From Lacticaseibacillus kribbianus (GTDB lineage Bacteria > Bacillota > Bacilli > Lactobacillales > Lactobacillaceae), in contig NZ_JAIPUL010000002.1 of NCBI RefSeq assembly GCF_020180945.1, positions 310,001 through 374,000 on the forward strand: DNA of 64,000 bases, written 5' to 3'. Shown piece by piece: positions 26,179 to 34,464 of the stretch; the first letter of the stretch is position 1, and each line of letters begins with the position of its first letter. Made by a program: the position numbers and the translations under genes. The notes under the pieces are model-generated. The model ran no database searches and was not told where the DNA came from. It saw only the letters and a list, made by a program, of their open reading frames with translations.

Positions 26179-27041
26179 TGGGCGTGACGCAGCAGAAAAG
26201 CTTCGCGGCACACGACGTCGGCACGCTGTACCTGGTGCCGACGCCGATCGGCAACCTCGAGGACATGACGGTCCGCGCCGTCCACGTCCTGCAGCAGGTC
26301 GACCTGATCGCCGCCGAGGACACGCGCAACACCCAGAAGCTCCTGAACCACTTCGAAATCGCGACCAAGCAGATCAGCTTCCACGAGCACAACACCCAGG
26401 CCCGCATTCCCGAGCTTTTGGCCAAGCTTGCGGCCGGGCACAGCATCGCGCAGGTCTCCGACGCCGGCATGCCGTCGATCTCCGACCCCGGCAAGGAGCT
26501 GGTGGCCGCGGCAATCGAGGCCGGGATTCCGGTGGTGCCGCTGCCCGGCGCCAACGCCGCGACCACCGCGCTGATCGCCTCGGGCCTGCCGCCGCAGCCG
26601 TTCATGTTCTACGGCTTCCTGCCGCGCAAGGCCAGCGAGCAAAAGGCCGCGCTGACTGCACTGGCCACGCAGCCGCAGACCGTGATCTTCTACGAGTCGC
26701 CGTACCGCCTGGCCAAAACGCTGACCAGCATGGCGGCCGTGTTCGGCGACCGCCCGGCGGTTTTGGCGCGCGAGCTGACCAAGAAGTTCGAGGAGTTCGC
26801 CCGCGGCACCCTGCTGGAGCTGGCCGACTGGGCCCAAGACAACGCCCGCGGCGAGTTCGTCGTGATGGTCGGCCCCGCCCCGGCGGTAGAAAAGGCGCCG
26901 AGCACGGTGCCGCTGCCCGAGCAGGTGCAGGCGCGAATCGACGCCGGCGCGCGCCCCAACGACGCGATCAAGGCGGTCGCCAAGGACAACGGGCTGAAGA
27001 AGCAGGACGTCTACAACGCGTACCACGAGCTGGAGGGGTAG
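26178..27041 (+). CDS. rsmI: 16S rRNA (cytidine-1402-2'-O)-methyltransferase
   Basis: 287 residues. Tetrapyrrole-methylase fold: LYLVPTPIGNLEDMT near 16-30, AEDTRNTQKLL near 52-62 and GMPSISDPG near 98. Methylates the ribose of C1402 in 16S rRNA. Start ATG within the yabA stop (TGATG). Confidence 0.95.
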   Translation: MGVTQQKSFAAHDVGTLYLVPTPIGNLEDMTVRAVHVLQQVDLIAAEDTRNTQKLLNHFEIATKQISFHEHNTQARIPELLAKLAAGHSIAQVSDAGMPSISDPGKELVAAAIEAGIPVVPLPGANAATTALIASGLPPQPFMFYGFLPRKASEQKAALTALATQPQTVIFYESPYRLAKTLTSMAAVFGDRPAVLARELTKKFEEFARGTLLELADWAQDNARGEFVVMVGPAPAVEKAPSTVPLPEQVQARIDAGARPNDAIKAVAKDNGLKKQDVYNAYHELEG

Positions 27042-27043
27042 CC

Positions 27044-27766
27044 ATGATCTACGAGGAACCTGTCACCGTGCCGTTTTTCCTCGGCACGCGCACCGGCCGG
27101 CTGAGCCTGGCGACGCTGACCAACGTGATGCTGTTGGTGTCCGAGCACCAGCTCGACCAGGTCGACGCCGGCATCGCGGCGCTGGCCACGCACGGCGCCG
27201 GCTGGGTGATCACGCAGTACCACATCGAGATCACCCGGATGCCGAAGGTCGAGGAGCCCCTGATCATCGGCACCGAGGCCTCGGGCTACAACAAGCTGAT
27301 GACCTACCGCGAGTACTGGGTCAAGGATGCGGCCGGCCAGACACTGGCGACGATGAGCGGCGCGTGGGTGATGATGGACCTGACAACGCGCAAGCTGATT
27401 CCGATCATCCCCGAGTTCGCGGCCAAGGTCGAGGCCCCCAAAACCACGAAGGTTCGGCGCTACCCGCGCCTGCCGCGGCTTGAGAACCTGGCGAACCACC
27501 GGCCCTACACCGTGCGGTACTTTGACATCGATGGCAACGGCCACGTCAACAACACGCACTACATGGAGTGGATGGAGGACGCGCTGGGCGCCGATTTCCT
27601 GACCACGCACGCGCTTCGCACGGTGGACATCAAGTTCGCCCGCGAGGTGACGTACGGCAGCACGGTCGACTCCGCCTACACCGTGGACGGCGACGTCACC
27701 CACCACCAGATCGAGGTGGCGGGGGAGGCCAACGCGACGGCGACCATGACTTGGACCACGGCATGA
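27044..27766 (+). CDS. Acyl-ACP thioesterase
   Basis: 240 residues, two hot-dog domains as in the FatA/FatB-like bacterial family (Pfam Acyl-ACP_TE). N-terminal domain carries GAGWVITQYHIEI; C-terminal domain has YFDIDGNGHVNNTHYMEWMED with the D-x-N-x-H-V-N-N catalytic region. Releases fatty acids from acyl carrier protein. Two bp after rsmI. Confidence 0.9.
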   Translation: MIYEEPVTVPFFLGTRTGRLSLATLTNVMLLVSEHQLDQVDAGIAALATHGAGWVITQYHIEITRMPKVEEPLIIGTEASGYNKLMTYREYWVKDAAGQTLATMSGAWVMMDLTTRKLIPIIPEFAAKVEAPKTTKVRRYPRLPRLENLANHRPYTVRYFDIDGNGHVNNTHYMEWMEDALGADFLTTHALRTVDIKFAREVTYGSTVDSAYTVDGDVTHHQIEVAGEANATATMTWTTA

Positions 27767-27770
27767 CAGA

Positions 27771-27816
27771 CGGCCGGTCCGCACACCTCTAGGGTGACGC
27801 GGGCCGGCCGCTTTTT
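27771..27816 (+). terminator. Terminator after the thioesterase gene
   Basis: Stem CGGCCGGTCCGC / GCGGGCCGGCCG, then five T; ends the dnaX-to-thioesterase cluster. Confidence 0.85.
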
Positions 27817-27852
27817 CTCACCTTTAGCCCAATCTTTTCTCATGGTTTTCAC

Positions 27853-27884
27853 GTAATGAAAATTTCATCGTCTTGTTTCATTAC
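27853..27884. promoter_or_regulatory. Inverted repeat, possible operator
   Basis: GTAATGAAA and TTTCATTAC are perfect 9-bp inverted arms 14 bp apart in an AT-rich island of an otherwise GC-rich region, about 120 bp before the next gene. No known operator recognised. Confidence 0.4.
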
Positions 27885-28005
27885 TTGCGGAGCCGGACGC
27901 CGGGGCAAGCGGGACGGGCGATAAAAATTTGCAACCGAATTCAATCGCGGGTTCCCTTACCCGGATTTTTGACGTAGAATGAAATGAGAGAAGGGTGGGC
28001 TGAGC

Positions 28006-28773
28006 ATGAAACGACGACTATGGTTGATAATTCCCCTGGCGTTGCTGGTGGCGGGCGGCGGCGCCTACTTCGCGTACCGCGCCGGCGCCGAACCGCAGGC
28101 CGAGGCCCAGACGCACACGGTAGTGGCCAAGCACGTCGGCAAGACCGTGCAGGCGCAGCTGGCCACGCGCCAGTCCACCAGCGACCTGACCGCGCTGCGC
28201 TCCGCGCTTGAGGCGCAGCTGCCGGGCGTCAAGGTGCCCAAGGTCAACCCGTTCGGCGACGGCGTGACGGTGCACTCCCGCGCCGTGGGCAGCGTCGCCA
28301 ACTACACGCTTTACCTTGATCGCCACGCCGCCCACGCCGGCACCCGGGCCGAGCTGGCGCTGAAGAAGCAGACGCCGACCAGCACGGCGGCGGCCCAGAC
28401 CGCCGCACGCACGCTGGCCTACCGCGGCGTTGACGCGACCAAGACCAAGGTGGCACTGGGCAACAACCTGACCGGCGTGACCGACACCGAGGCCGGCCAC
28501 GCGACCGTGGTCTGGCACCAGGGACTGTTCTCCATCACCGTCCAGGCGCCTAAGGCCGATCCGACGCCGGCCACTGAGCTGGCCCGCAACGTGGTCAGCG
28601 TGCTGGCCGCCAACCCGCTGCCGCGCCCGGCGACCCACGGCGCCATCGTGCTGCACGTGACCGACGGCGCCAAGCGCCAGAACACGGTCCGCTGGCGCGA
28701 GACCAGCGCGTACTACACCATCAGCGGCACCAACCCGATGGCGACCCTGCGCCTGGCCTTCGGCGTCCGCTAA
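28006..28773 (+). CDS. Exported or membrane-anchored protein of unknown function
   Basis: 255 residues. An N-terminal hydrophobic segment (residues 5-25, LWLIIPLALLVAGGGAYFAY) after basic MKRR acts as signal or anchor; no lipobox. The rest is Ala/Thr/Val-rich, without cysteine. No family recognised. Start ATG after AGAAGGGTGGG. A terminator follows. Confidence 0.6.
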   Translation: MKRRLWLIIPLALLVAGGGAYFAYRAGAEPQAEAQTHTVVAKHVGKTVQAQLATRQSTSDLTALRSALEAQLPGVKVPKVNPFGDGVTVHSRAVGSVANYTLYLDRHAAHAGTRAELALKKQTPTSTAAAQTAARTLAYRGVDATKTKVALGNNLTGVTDTEAGHATVVWHQGLFSITVQAPKADPTPATELARNVVSVLAANPLPRPATHGAIVLHVTDGAKRQNTVRWRETSAYYTISGTNPMATLRLAFGVR

Positions 28774-28789
28774 AGCTGTTTAACAGGCA

Positions 28790-28837
28790 AACAGCGCCTC
28801 AGCTTCGCAGCGATTTGCGAGGGTGAGGCGCTGTTTT
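28790..28837 (+). terminator. Terminator
   Basis: AACAGCGCCTCA / TGAGGCGCTGTT stem with TTTT. Confidence 0.8.
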
Positions 28838-28854
28838 GGGTTGGCGCAAGGGGG

Positions 28855-28926
28855 CGCTGGCTTTTGTGCCGAGGGCGCGGGGAGGCTTCCGGCCATGTCG
28901 GCACGCGTGTGGCGCAGGGGCCAGCG
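28855..28926. repeat. Nested hairpin between convergent genes
   Basis: CGCTGGC (28855-28861) pairs with GCCAGCG (28920-28926), and GTGCCGA (28866-28872) with TCGGCAC (28898-28904). No T-run, so it is not a standard terminator. It differs in sequence from the other repeat families. Confidence 0.45.
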
Positions 28927-28944
28927 TTGCGGCGAGTAGCTCGG

Positions 28945-30258
28945 CTAGACGCGCTTGCGACGGTCACCGATCAGCCCGAACAGTCCGGCCAGGGCAACCA
29001 AAAGGCCGGCGCCGCTCATCAGGCGGTTCTGTGTTGCACCGGTTTGCGGCAGCTTGGCTTGGCCGCTGCGGGTGGCGGTGGGGGTGCCGGGAAGCTTGGC
29101 CCCGGTGGCTGTTGGCTTGACACTTGGGGCCGGCTTGGCCTTGGCCGGGGTCGGCTTGGTGATGGACGCGGCCGGGATGGTTGTGGTCGCCGGAATCACC
29201 TCGCCGGTGGCTGGCGCCGGCTCCGGTTCTGGTTCCGGTTCTGGTGTCGGTTTTGGCTGCGGCGCCGGTTCCGGTGTCGGCTTAGGCTGTGGCTTCGGCT
29301 GCGGGGTTGGGGTCGGCTTCTCCTCAACTTCGGGGGCGGGAACGATCAGCTCGGGCTTGGGCCCAACGTGGTTGGCCCAGACCAGCTGGCCGGCGGCGAA
29401 GCCCTGGCGCAGGGCGTCCTTTTCCTGGGCGGTGCGGCCCTCCAGCACGCTGTCTGGAAGGGAGGCGGCGCCGGCTTGGCCGATTTTCAGGCCCAAGGCG
29501 TAGGCGTCGACTGCGGCCTGGCTGGCACCGGTCTGGTTGGTGCTGCCCTGAGCGGCCGCATCGGTGTTGGGTCCGGCGTGGTTGAAGTCGGGACGACCAG
29601 CACCGGTCTGATCGCCGCTGCCCTGAGCGGACGCGTCGGTGTTAGGACCGGCCTGGTTGAGGTCTGGGCGGCCTGCGCCGGTCTGGTTGGTGCTGCCCTG
29701 AGCGGCCGCATCGGTGTTGGGTCCGGCGTGGTTGAAGTCGGGACGACCGGCACCGGTCTGGTCCGTGCTGCCCTGAGCGGACGCGTCGGTGTTAGGACCG
29801 GCCTGGTTGAGGTCTGGACGACCAGCACCGGTCTGATCGCCGCTACCCTGAGCGGCCGCGTCGGTGTTAGGACCGGCCTGGTTGAGGTCTGGACGACCAG
29901 CACCGGTCTGATCGCCGCTACCCTGTGCGGACGCATCGGTGTTAGGGCCGGCGTGGTTGAGGTCTGGACGACCAGCACCGGTCTGATCGCCGCTACCCTG
30001 TGCGGCCGCGTCGGTGTTAGGGCCGGCTGGGGTGTTCTCGGGGCGCTCAACGCCTGGCTGGTCGGTGGCGCCGCTGACCTTGGTGCCGTTCGTCGGGGCG
30101 GTTGCCGTGACGCCGGCCTGGCTGACCATCACGCTGGCGGCGCCGACGGTCTTGCCGTTGAGCGCTTGGAAGCTGAGCAGGGTCGTGGCGGCGAGGGCGG
30201 TGGTCACCCAAATGCGGTGGCGAATCTTCCGGTTCGTGCTGCTGCGAAGCTCTGTCAT
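28945..30258 (-). CDS. LPxTG-anchored surface protein with 25-residue repeats
   Basis: 437 residues. Signal peptide about 1-43 (RHRIWVTTALAATTLLSFQA, cleavage after VGAA). Residues about 70-235 hold seven tandem 25-residue repeats of the type GPNTD-A-x-AQGSxxQTGAGRPDxNxA, 75 bp each at DNA level. Then a 55-residue unique stretch, a Pro-x-Pro wall-spanning region (KPTPTPQPKPQPKP and further EP repeats) and a C-terminal sorting signal LPQTG, hydrophobic helix, RRKRV. Sortase A would fix it to peptidoglycan. Function unknown; adhesin-like by architecture. Start ATG after AAGGAGG, own promoter. Confidence 0.85.
   Translation of the reverse strand: MTELRSSTNRKIRHRIWVTTALAATTLLSFQALNGKTVGAASVMVSQAGVTATAPTNGTKVSGATDQPGVERPENTPAGPNTDAAAQGSGDQTGAGRPDLNHAGPNTDASAQGSGDQTGAGRPDLNQAGPNTDAAAQGSGDQTGAGRPDLNQAGPNTDASAQGSTDQTGAGRPDFNHAGPNTDAAAQGSTNQTGAGRPDLNQAGPNTDASAQGSGDQTGAGRPDFNHAGPNTDAAAQGSTNQTGASQAAVDAYALGLKIGQAGAASLPDSVLEGRTAQEKDALRQGFAAGQLVWANHVGPKPELIVPAPEVEEKPTPTPQPKPQPKPTPEPAPQPKPTPEPEPEPEPAPATGEVIPATTTIPAASITKPTPAKAKPAPSVKPTATGAKLPGTPTATRSGQAKLPQTGATQNRLMSGAGLLVALAGLFGLIGDRRKRV
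29530..30025. repeat. 75-bp coding tandem repeats
   Basis: Seven copies with a period of 75 bp inside the surface-protein gene. Copies are mosaics of a few variants (AAA/ASA, GSGDQ/GSTDQ/GSTNQ, NHA/NQA), as expected from recombination among repeats. Confidence 0.9.
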
Positions 30259-30306
30259 AAGTTTCCTCCTTGTGGTGCGGGTTTGATGAGCTGCCTCATC
30301 CGCCTC

Positions 30307-30336
30307 AGTATACCTAGTGTCAAGACACGGGGTCAA
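30307..30336 (-). promoter_or_regulatory. Promoter of the LPxTG gene
   Basis: On the minus strand: TTGACC, 18-bp spacer, TATACT. Confidence 0.65.
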
Positions 30337-30522
30337 TTGGGTTGTGCACCATCTAACACGGTCTTCAATCAGAATCGGAATATGGCGCACTTGTGGCGAC
30401 TGGTGCCGGCGCGCTGGTCACGCGGGCGGTCGCCGCTGGCGTCTTCAGGCGGGTGCATGCGATTGCCACCAAAGTTTTAGGTCATGGCAGTCTCGTGGCG
30501 GCGCAGTGGCAGCGGCCACACC

Positions 30523-30552
30523 AAAAACACCGCCGCAAGAATTGCGGCGGTG
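30523..30552 (-). terminator. Terminator of ansA-glycosylase operon
   Basis: CACCGCCGCAA / TTGCGGCGGTG stem; TTTTT on the minus strand. Confidence 0.85.
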
Positions 30553-30574
30553 CAGGCGATTTTCGGTGTGCGGC

Positions 30575-31225
30575 TCAGGGCAAGGGCGCCAGGTGCCCGG
30601 CGGCTAGGAGACTGGCGGCGAAGTCCGCCGGCGTCTTGACCGTTTTGCCGAAGTTGTCAATCAGGCCGTGGAACTCCTGGGCGTCTTGCAGCGACCAGCC
30701 GGCGACCTCACCGGTGGTGGCGTAAAGCGCCTGGTAGGTCGGATAAGGCCGGCCCAGCCAGGTGAACAGGCGGCGGGCGTAGGCGTCGGCCACGAAGGTC
30801 GGCTGATCGAAGACGAACAGCCGGCTGGCATCCGCCGTCTCCGGCCCGATGCCGGGCAGCGCCAGCAGCTGGGCGCGCAGCGTGGCCGGCGCGGTCTTGC
30901 CGATGCGCGCGAGGTCGAAGTCCCAGTGCGCCAGCCACGCGAAAAGGCCGACCAGGGTGCGGCCCTTGTTTTGGTAGAAACCGCTGGGCCGAATCAGCGG
31001 CACCAGCTCCGCTTGGGTCAGCGCGGCGAGGCGGACGGGGTCAAAGCCGGTGGCCGCGCGCAGGTTGGTCAGGCTGCGGTCGACGTTGGCCCAGTTCGTG
31101 TTTTGGACCAGGACGGCGCCGACCAGGATCTCGTACTTGGAGTCGGCCGGCCACCAGCCGCTGGGGCCAAGCGCCGCGGCCAAGCGGTCGTACACGTCGC
31201 GCAGCGTCCACTCAGCTGACGGCAT
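30575..31225 (-). CDS. HhH-GPD DNA glycosylase, endonuclease III-like without iron-sulfur cluster
   Basis: 216 residues. Helix-hairpin-helix LPGIGPETADASR near 120-132 and catalytic Asp in FVADAYARR near 143-150. The lysine of bifunctional endonuclease III in the hairpin is Glu here, and the four C-terminal cysteines of the [4Fe-4S] cluster are absent (no Cys in the protein). This points to a monofunctional base glycosylase of the MagIII-like group that removes alkylated purines; inference. Its start overlaps the ansA stop by 14 bp. Confidence 0.8.
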   Translation of the reverse strand: MPSAEWTLRDVYDRLAAALGPSGWWPADSKYEILVGAVLVQNTNWANVDRSLTNLRAATGFDPVRLAALTQAELVPLIRPSGFYQNKGRTLVGLFAWLAHWDFDLARIGKTAPATLRAQLLALPGIGPETADASRLFVFDQPTFVADAYARRLFTWLGRPYPTYQALYATTGEVAGWSLQDAQEFHGLIDNFGKTVKTPADFAASLLAAGHLAPLP

Positions 31226-32180
31226 TGTTCACGTACGCGGCCAGTGCCGCCCCCGTCTTGCCGCCGCTCAGGCCGACGATCAGCTTGATGCGCGCCTTTT
31301 GGCCGTTCAGGCCCTGGCAGAAAATCACGCCGGCCTTGGCCAGGTTGACGCCGCCGCCTTCGTAGTCGTAGACCGCCTCGGCCACGCCGTTGAAGCAGCG
31401 CGACACCAGCACCACCGGCACGCCGCGGTCCAGCAGGCGCGCAAGGCCCGGCAGCGTCGCCGGCGGCAGGTTGCCGGCACCCAGCGCCTCGATCACCAGC
31501 CCCGCGGTGTCCTGCGGCAGCGCGTCGAGCAGCGTCGCGTCCATGCCGGCGTATGCCTTGAGCAGGAAAACGCGATCGACGACGTGGTCGATGGGGCAGG
31601 CGGCCTGGTTGATCAGCTCCTGGAAGAACACGGCGCCGGTCTTGGTCACCAGGCCGATTGGGCCGAACGTCGGGGTGCGGAAGGTCGCCACGTTGGTCGT
31701 GTGGGTCTTGGTCACGAACCGCGCGGTGTGGATCTCGTCGTTCATCACCACCAGGCAGCCCTTGTGCCGCGCGCCGGCGCTGGCCGCGGTGCGGATGGCG
31801 CTGAGGTAGTTGTAGCGGCCGTCGGAGCCGACCTCGTTGGCCGAGCGCATGGCGCCGGTCACCACCACCGGCACCGTCGCGTCCAGCGTGAGGTCCAGGA
31901 AGTAGGCCGTCTCCTCTAGGGTGTCGGTGCCGTGCGTGACCACGACACCGTCGATGCCGGCGGCCTCGGCGGTACGGATGCGCCGGCTCAGCTCGAGCAT
32001 CCGTTCCGGCGTGACGTGCGGCGACGGCAGGTTGAAGATCTCCTCCGAGGTCACCTCGATGCCGTCGAGCACCGCGTCCTGCGCCAAAAGGGCGTTGTGG
32101 GCGCCGGGTGCGACGTTGCCGGCCGAATCGGCGGTCATGGCGATGGTGCCGCCGGTGTGCAATGCCAAAATGTGTTTCAT
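31212..32180 (-). CDS. ansA: Type I L-asparaginase
   Basis: 322 residues. Two catalytic Thr regions: LHTGGTIAMTADSAG near 7-21 and VVTHGTDTLEETAYFLD near 79-95, with the conserved Lys in SDGRYN-region variant and SGARHKG. Hydrolyses asparagine to aspartate and ammonia in the cytoplasm. Start ATG after GGCGAATT; weak ribosome binding site. Co-transcribed with the glycosylase downstream. Confidence 0.92.
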   Translation of the reverse strand: MKHILALHTGGTIAMTADSAGNVAPGAHNALLAQDAVLDGIEVTSEEIFNLPSPHVTPERMLELSRRIRTAEAAGIDGVVVTHGTDTLEETAYFLDLTLDATVPVVVTGAMRSANEVGSDGRYNYLSAIRTAASAGARHKGCLVVMNDEIHTARFVTKTHTTNVATFRTPTFGPIGLVTKTGAVFFQELINQAACPIDHVVDRVFLLKAYAGMDATLLDALPQDTAGLVIEALGAGNLPPATLPGLARLLDRGVPVVLVSRCFNGVAEAVYDYEGGGVNLAKAGVIFCQGLNGQKARIKLIVGLSGGKTGAALAAYVNNAVS

Positions 32181-32283
32181 TCAATTCGCCTCCAGGCCTC
32201 GAGTCGCGGTCGCCCGCGCCGCTTCTTAGCGTAACACGCGCGAGGCACTTTGCAACCCCATTCTGTTCAGACCCTAAAGTTCG

Positions 32284-32313
32284 TGCAAAACCTATCCCCG
32301 AAACTGTTATAAT
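32284..32313 (+). promoter_or_regulatory. Promoter of folT
   Basis: TGCAAA, 18-bp spacer, perfect TATAAT. Confidence 0.5.
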
Positions 32314-32396
32314 TAGCGAACGAAAAACTGATAGAGGCGGTTAAAGTTGCGGATTTTCAGAAAAGGGCGTAGACTGAAGGCGTACCGAAAATCTAT

Positions 32397-32482
32397 GGAG
32401 TAGGATCCATCGCGTTAAGTGCCGCCGGAACGGAATGTGAACGGCGGACGAAGGCTCGGGGGAGGGTCACCAGTGCTGGCGC
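32397..32482 (+). ncRNA. Tetrahydrofolate (THF) riboswitch
   Basis: Conserved core of the folT-type THF aptamer is present: CGCGTTAAGTG at 32411-32421, a hairpin CCGCCG / CGGCGG with GGAACGGAATGTGA, then ACGAAG. The match is to the consensus of the class known from Streptococcus folT leaders (CGCGUUAAGUG ... ACGAAG). The gene downstream is an ECF S component of the FolT type, which fits. The lower stem is less certain. Downstream GCCACC/GGTGG and CGCC/GGCG hairpins near the ribosome binding site could be the expression platform. Confidence 0.8.
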
Positions 32483-32569
32483 TGCGCGCCGGCATGGTGA
32501 TGCCACCCAAGCCGCGGTGGTGGGTCCGCATTCGCCACTTTTGGCGTCTCCTCAAAGGGGATCATCATT

Positions 32570-33091
32570 ATGCAAGCACTCTCTCTGACCGGCCCGAAGC
32601 TCACCACCCGCAACCTCGTCTACATGGCGATGTTCATGGCGATGCAGATCGTGCTGGGTCGCCTGTCGTTCGGCACGAGCTTCCTGAAGTTCAGCCCGGC
32701 CTTCTTCGCCACGATTCTCATGGCCTACTACCTGGGCCCGTGGCTGTCGGGGCTGACCGCCGCCTTCACGGACCAGCTCTCCACAATCGTCTTCAACCCC
32801 GGCGCGAACTTCCCACCGTTCACGCTCAGCGCCGTTTTGGCCGCCATCATCTACGGCGTCTTCTTCTACAACAAGAAGGTCACCGTGTGGCGCGTCGTCA
32901 CCGCGGTCGGGCTGGTGATCGTGGTCGTCAACATCTTCATGAACACCCTGTGGATCGACATGCTCGGGACGCCCTGGCAGGGCATCATCGGCATCCGCAC
33001 GGTCAAGAACCTCGCGATGTGGCCGATTCAGGCCTTCCTGTCGTACGCGACCCTGCGCGCCGTCGAGCGCATCAAGCCGCACCTCAACTGA
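32570..33091 (+). CDS. folT: Folate ECF transporter S component FolT
   Basis: 173 residues, six membrane segments. Opens with [20 protein letters not shown] and has [18 protein letters not shown], typical of folate-type ECF S components. It binds folate and works with a shared EcfAA'T module, not seen in this window. The THF riboswitch upstream supports the substrate. Start ATG after AAAGGGGAT. Confidence 0.85.
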   Translation: MQALSLTGPKLTTRNLVYMAMFMAMQIVLGRLSFGTSFLKFSPAFFATILMAYYLGPWLSGLTAAFTDQLSTIVFNPGANFPPFTLSAVLAAIIYGVFFYNKKVTVWRVVTAVGLVIVVVNIFMNTLWIDMLGTPWQGIIGIRTVKNLAMWPIQAFLSYATLRAVERIKPHLN

Positions 33092-33103
33092 ACACAACGT
33101 CTG

Positions 33104-33128
33104 GGGATCGCCGGTGGCGGTCCCTTTT
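33104..33128 (+). terminator. Terminator of folT
   Basis: GGGATCGCC / GGCGGTCCC stem, then TTTT. Confidence 0.75.
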
Positions 33129-33207
33129 GTGGTACACTAAGGGGCATAATAACGCGCTGCAGCCCTGGCGGCCGCACGCGAGACACCCGATAGGAGCAGA
33201 CCCGAAC

Positions 33208-33930
33208 ATGAAAATCTTAGCGCTCGACACGTCCAACCAGGCCATGAGCGTGGCCGTCGTGGACGGGGACACCGTGCTTTCCGAGATGACCATCAACCGC
33301 AAGAAAACGCACAGCGAGCAGCTGCTGCCGACCATCCACCGCCTGCTGGACGTGTCGGGGCTTTCCGCCTCGGACCTCGACCGCGTCGTGGTCGCGGATG
33401 GCCCGGGCTCCTACACCGGCCTGCGCATCGCGGTTACCACGGCCAAGACGCTGGCCTACACGCTGGACCTCGAGCTGGTCGGTGTGTCCAGCCTGGCGGC
33501 GCTGGCCGCCGGCGTCACGGCGACTCCGGCGGTGATCGTGCCGCTGATGGACGCGCGCCGGCAAAACGTGTTCGCCGGCGGGTACCAGTGGGCCGACGGG
33601 GCGCTTCAAAACGTGATTGCGGACCGGCACCTGCCGCTCGCGCAGCTGCTGGCGGAGCTCACCGTCCTGAACCAGCCGGCGGTGTTCACCGGCGCGGACG
33701 CGGCCAAGTTCCGCGAGCCGATCGTCGCCGCCCTGGGCCACCTCGCGCACTTCACCGACGCGGTGACCGCGCTGCCGCGGGCGTCGCGGCTGGCCGGACT
33801 CGGCGCACCGCTTGCGCCGGTGTCCGCCATCACCTTCGTGCCGCGCTACCTGCGCCTGACGGAGGCGGAGACCACCTGGCTGAAGACCCACGACGATAGA
33901 GGACACGCCCCTTATGTTGAGAAAGTTTAA
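33208..33930 (+). CDS. tsaB: tRNA t6A modification protein TsaB
   Basis: 240 residues. Begins ILALDTSNQAMSVAV; contains VVADGPGSYTGLRIAVTTAK near 64-83, the hallmark of TsaB. Partner of TsaD and TsaE in making t6A at position 37 of ANN-decoding tRNAs. Start ATG 33208; the longer open frame upstream crosses folT. Its end overlaps rimI by 17 bp. Confidence 0.94.
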   Translation: MKILALDTSNQAMSVAVVDGDTVLSEMTINRKKTHSEQLLPTIHRLLDVSGLSASDLDRVVVADGPGSYTGLRIAVTTAKTLAYTLDLELVGVSSLAALAAGVTATPAVIVPLMDARRQNVFAGGYQWADGALQNVIADRHLPLAQLLAELTVLNQPAVFTGADAAKFREPIVAALGHLAHFTDAVTALPRASRLAGLGAPLAPVSAITFVPRYLRLTEAETTWLKTHDDRGHAPYVEKV

Positions 33931-34450
33931 GTCCTGGTTCGACCACGAGCCACCGGCCGCCCTGCGGTTTGCGGAGCAGACGCTGACCTTCAACGACACC
34001 ACCTACACGCTGCGCCGGATGACCAACGCGGACATCGACGCGGCGATGGGCATCGAGCGCGCGGTTTACTCGGGCGACACGCCCTGGGACCGCATGGCGT
34101 TTCTCTCCGAGCTGCGCAAGGTGCAGCACGGGCTGTATTTGGTTTTGGCCGGCGACTACGGCATCGACGCCTTCATCGGCTGCAGCTTCATCGGCACGGA
34201 GGCGCACATCACCAACCTCGCCGTCGGCCCGTCTGTGCGGCGGCTGGGCATCGGCGAGGCGCTGATGCGGGTGATGATCGCCAAGGCCTACGACTTCGGC
34301 GCGCGCCAGCTGACGCTTGAGGTGGCGACCGACAACGCGGCCGCCCAGGCGCTTTACCACAAGTTGGGCTTTTACGACGGCGCCATCAAGCAAGGGTACT
34401 ACGCGGGCACGCACAAGGACGCCATGGACATGTGGCGGCCGCTGGATTGA
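33914..34450 (+). CDS. rimI: Ribosomal protein S18 alanine N-acetyltransferase RimI
   Basis: 178 residues, GNAT fold: [20 protein letters not shown] as the acetyl-CoA site (RRLGIG) and [19 protein letters not shown] as motif B. About 30 residues longer at the N-terminus than E. coli RimI. Position between tsaB and tsaD is conserved in Firmicutes. Confidence 0.9.
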   Translation: MLRKFKSWFDHEPPAALRFAEQTLTFNDTTYTLRRMTNADIDAAMGIERAVYSGDTPWDRMAFLSELRKVQHGLYLVLAGDYGIDAFIGCSFIGTEAHITNLAVGPSVRRLGIGEALMRVMIAKAYDFGARQLTLEVATDNAAAQALYHKLGFYDGAIKQGYYAGTHKDAMDMWRPLD

Positions 34451-34464
34451 AAGGACGAGGACTT

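Noticed and set aside
29530-30025. Tandem repeats considered as CRISPR
   Set aside because: Period is 75 bp with no unique spacers and the repeats encode protein.
28864-30480. Long open frame (538 codons) antisense to the LPxTG gene
   Set aside because: No ribosome binding site, Gly/Leu/Val repeats mirror the sense repeats, and the sense frame has signal peptide and sorting signal.
32397-32482. Lysine riboswitch
   Set aside because: GATAGAGGCG upstream looks like the start of an L-box, but the core CGCGTTAAGTG and ACGAAG and the folT gene fit the THF class.
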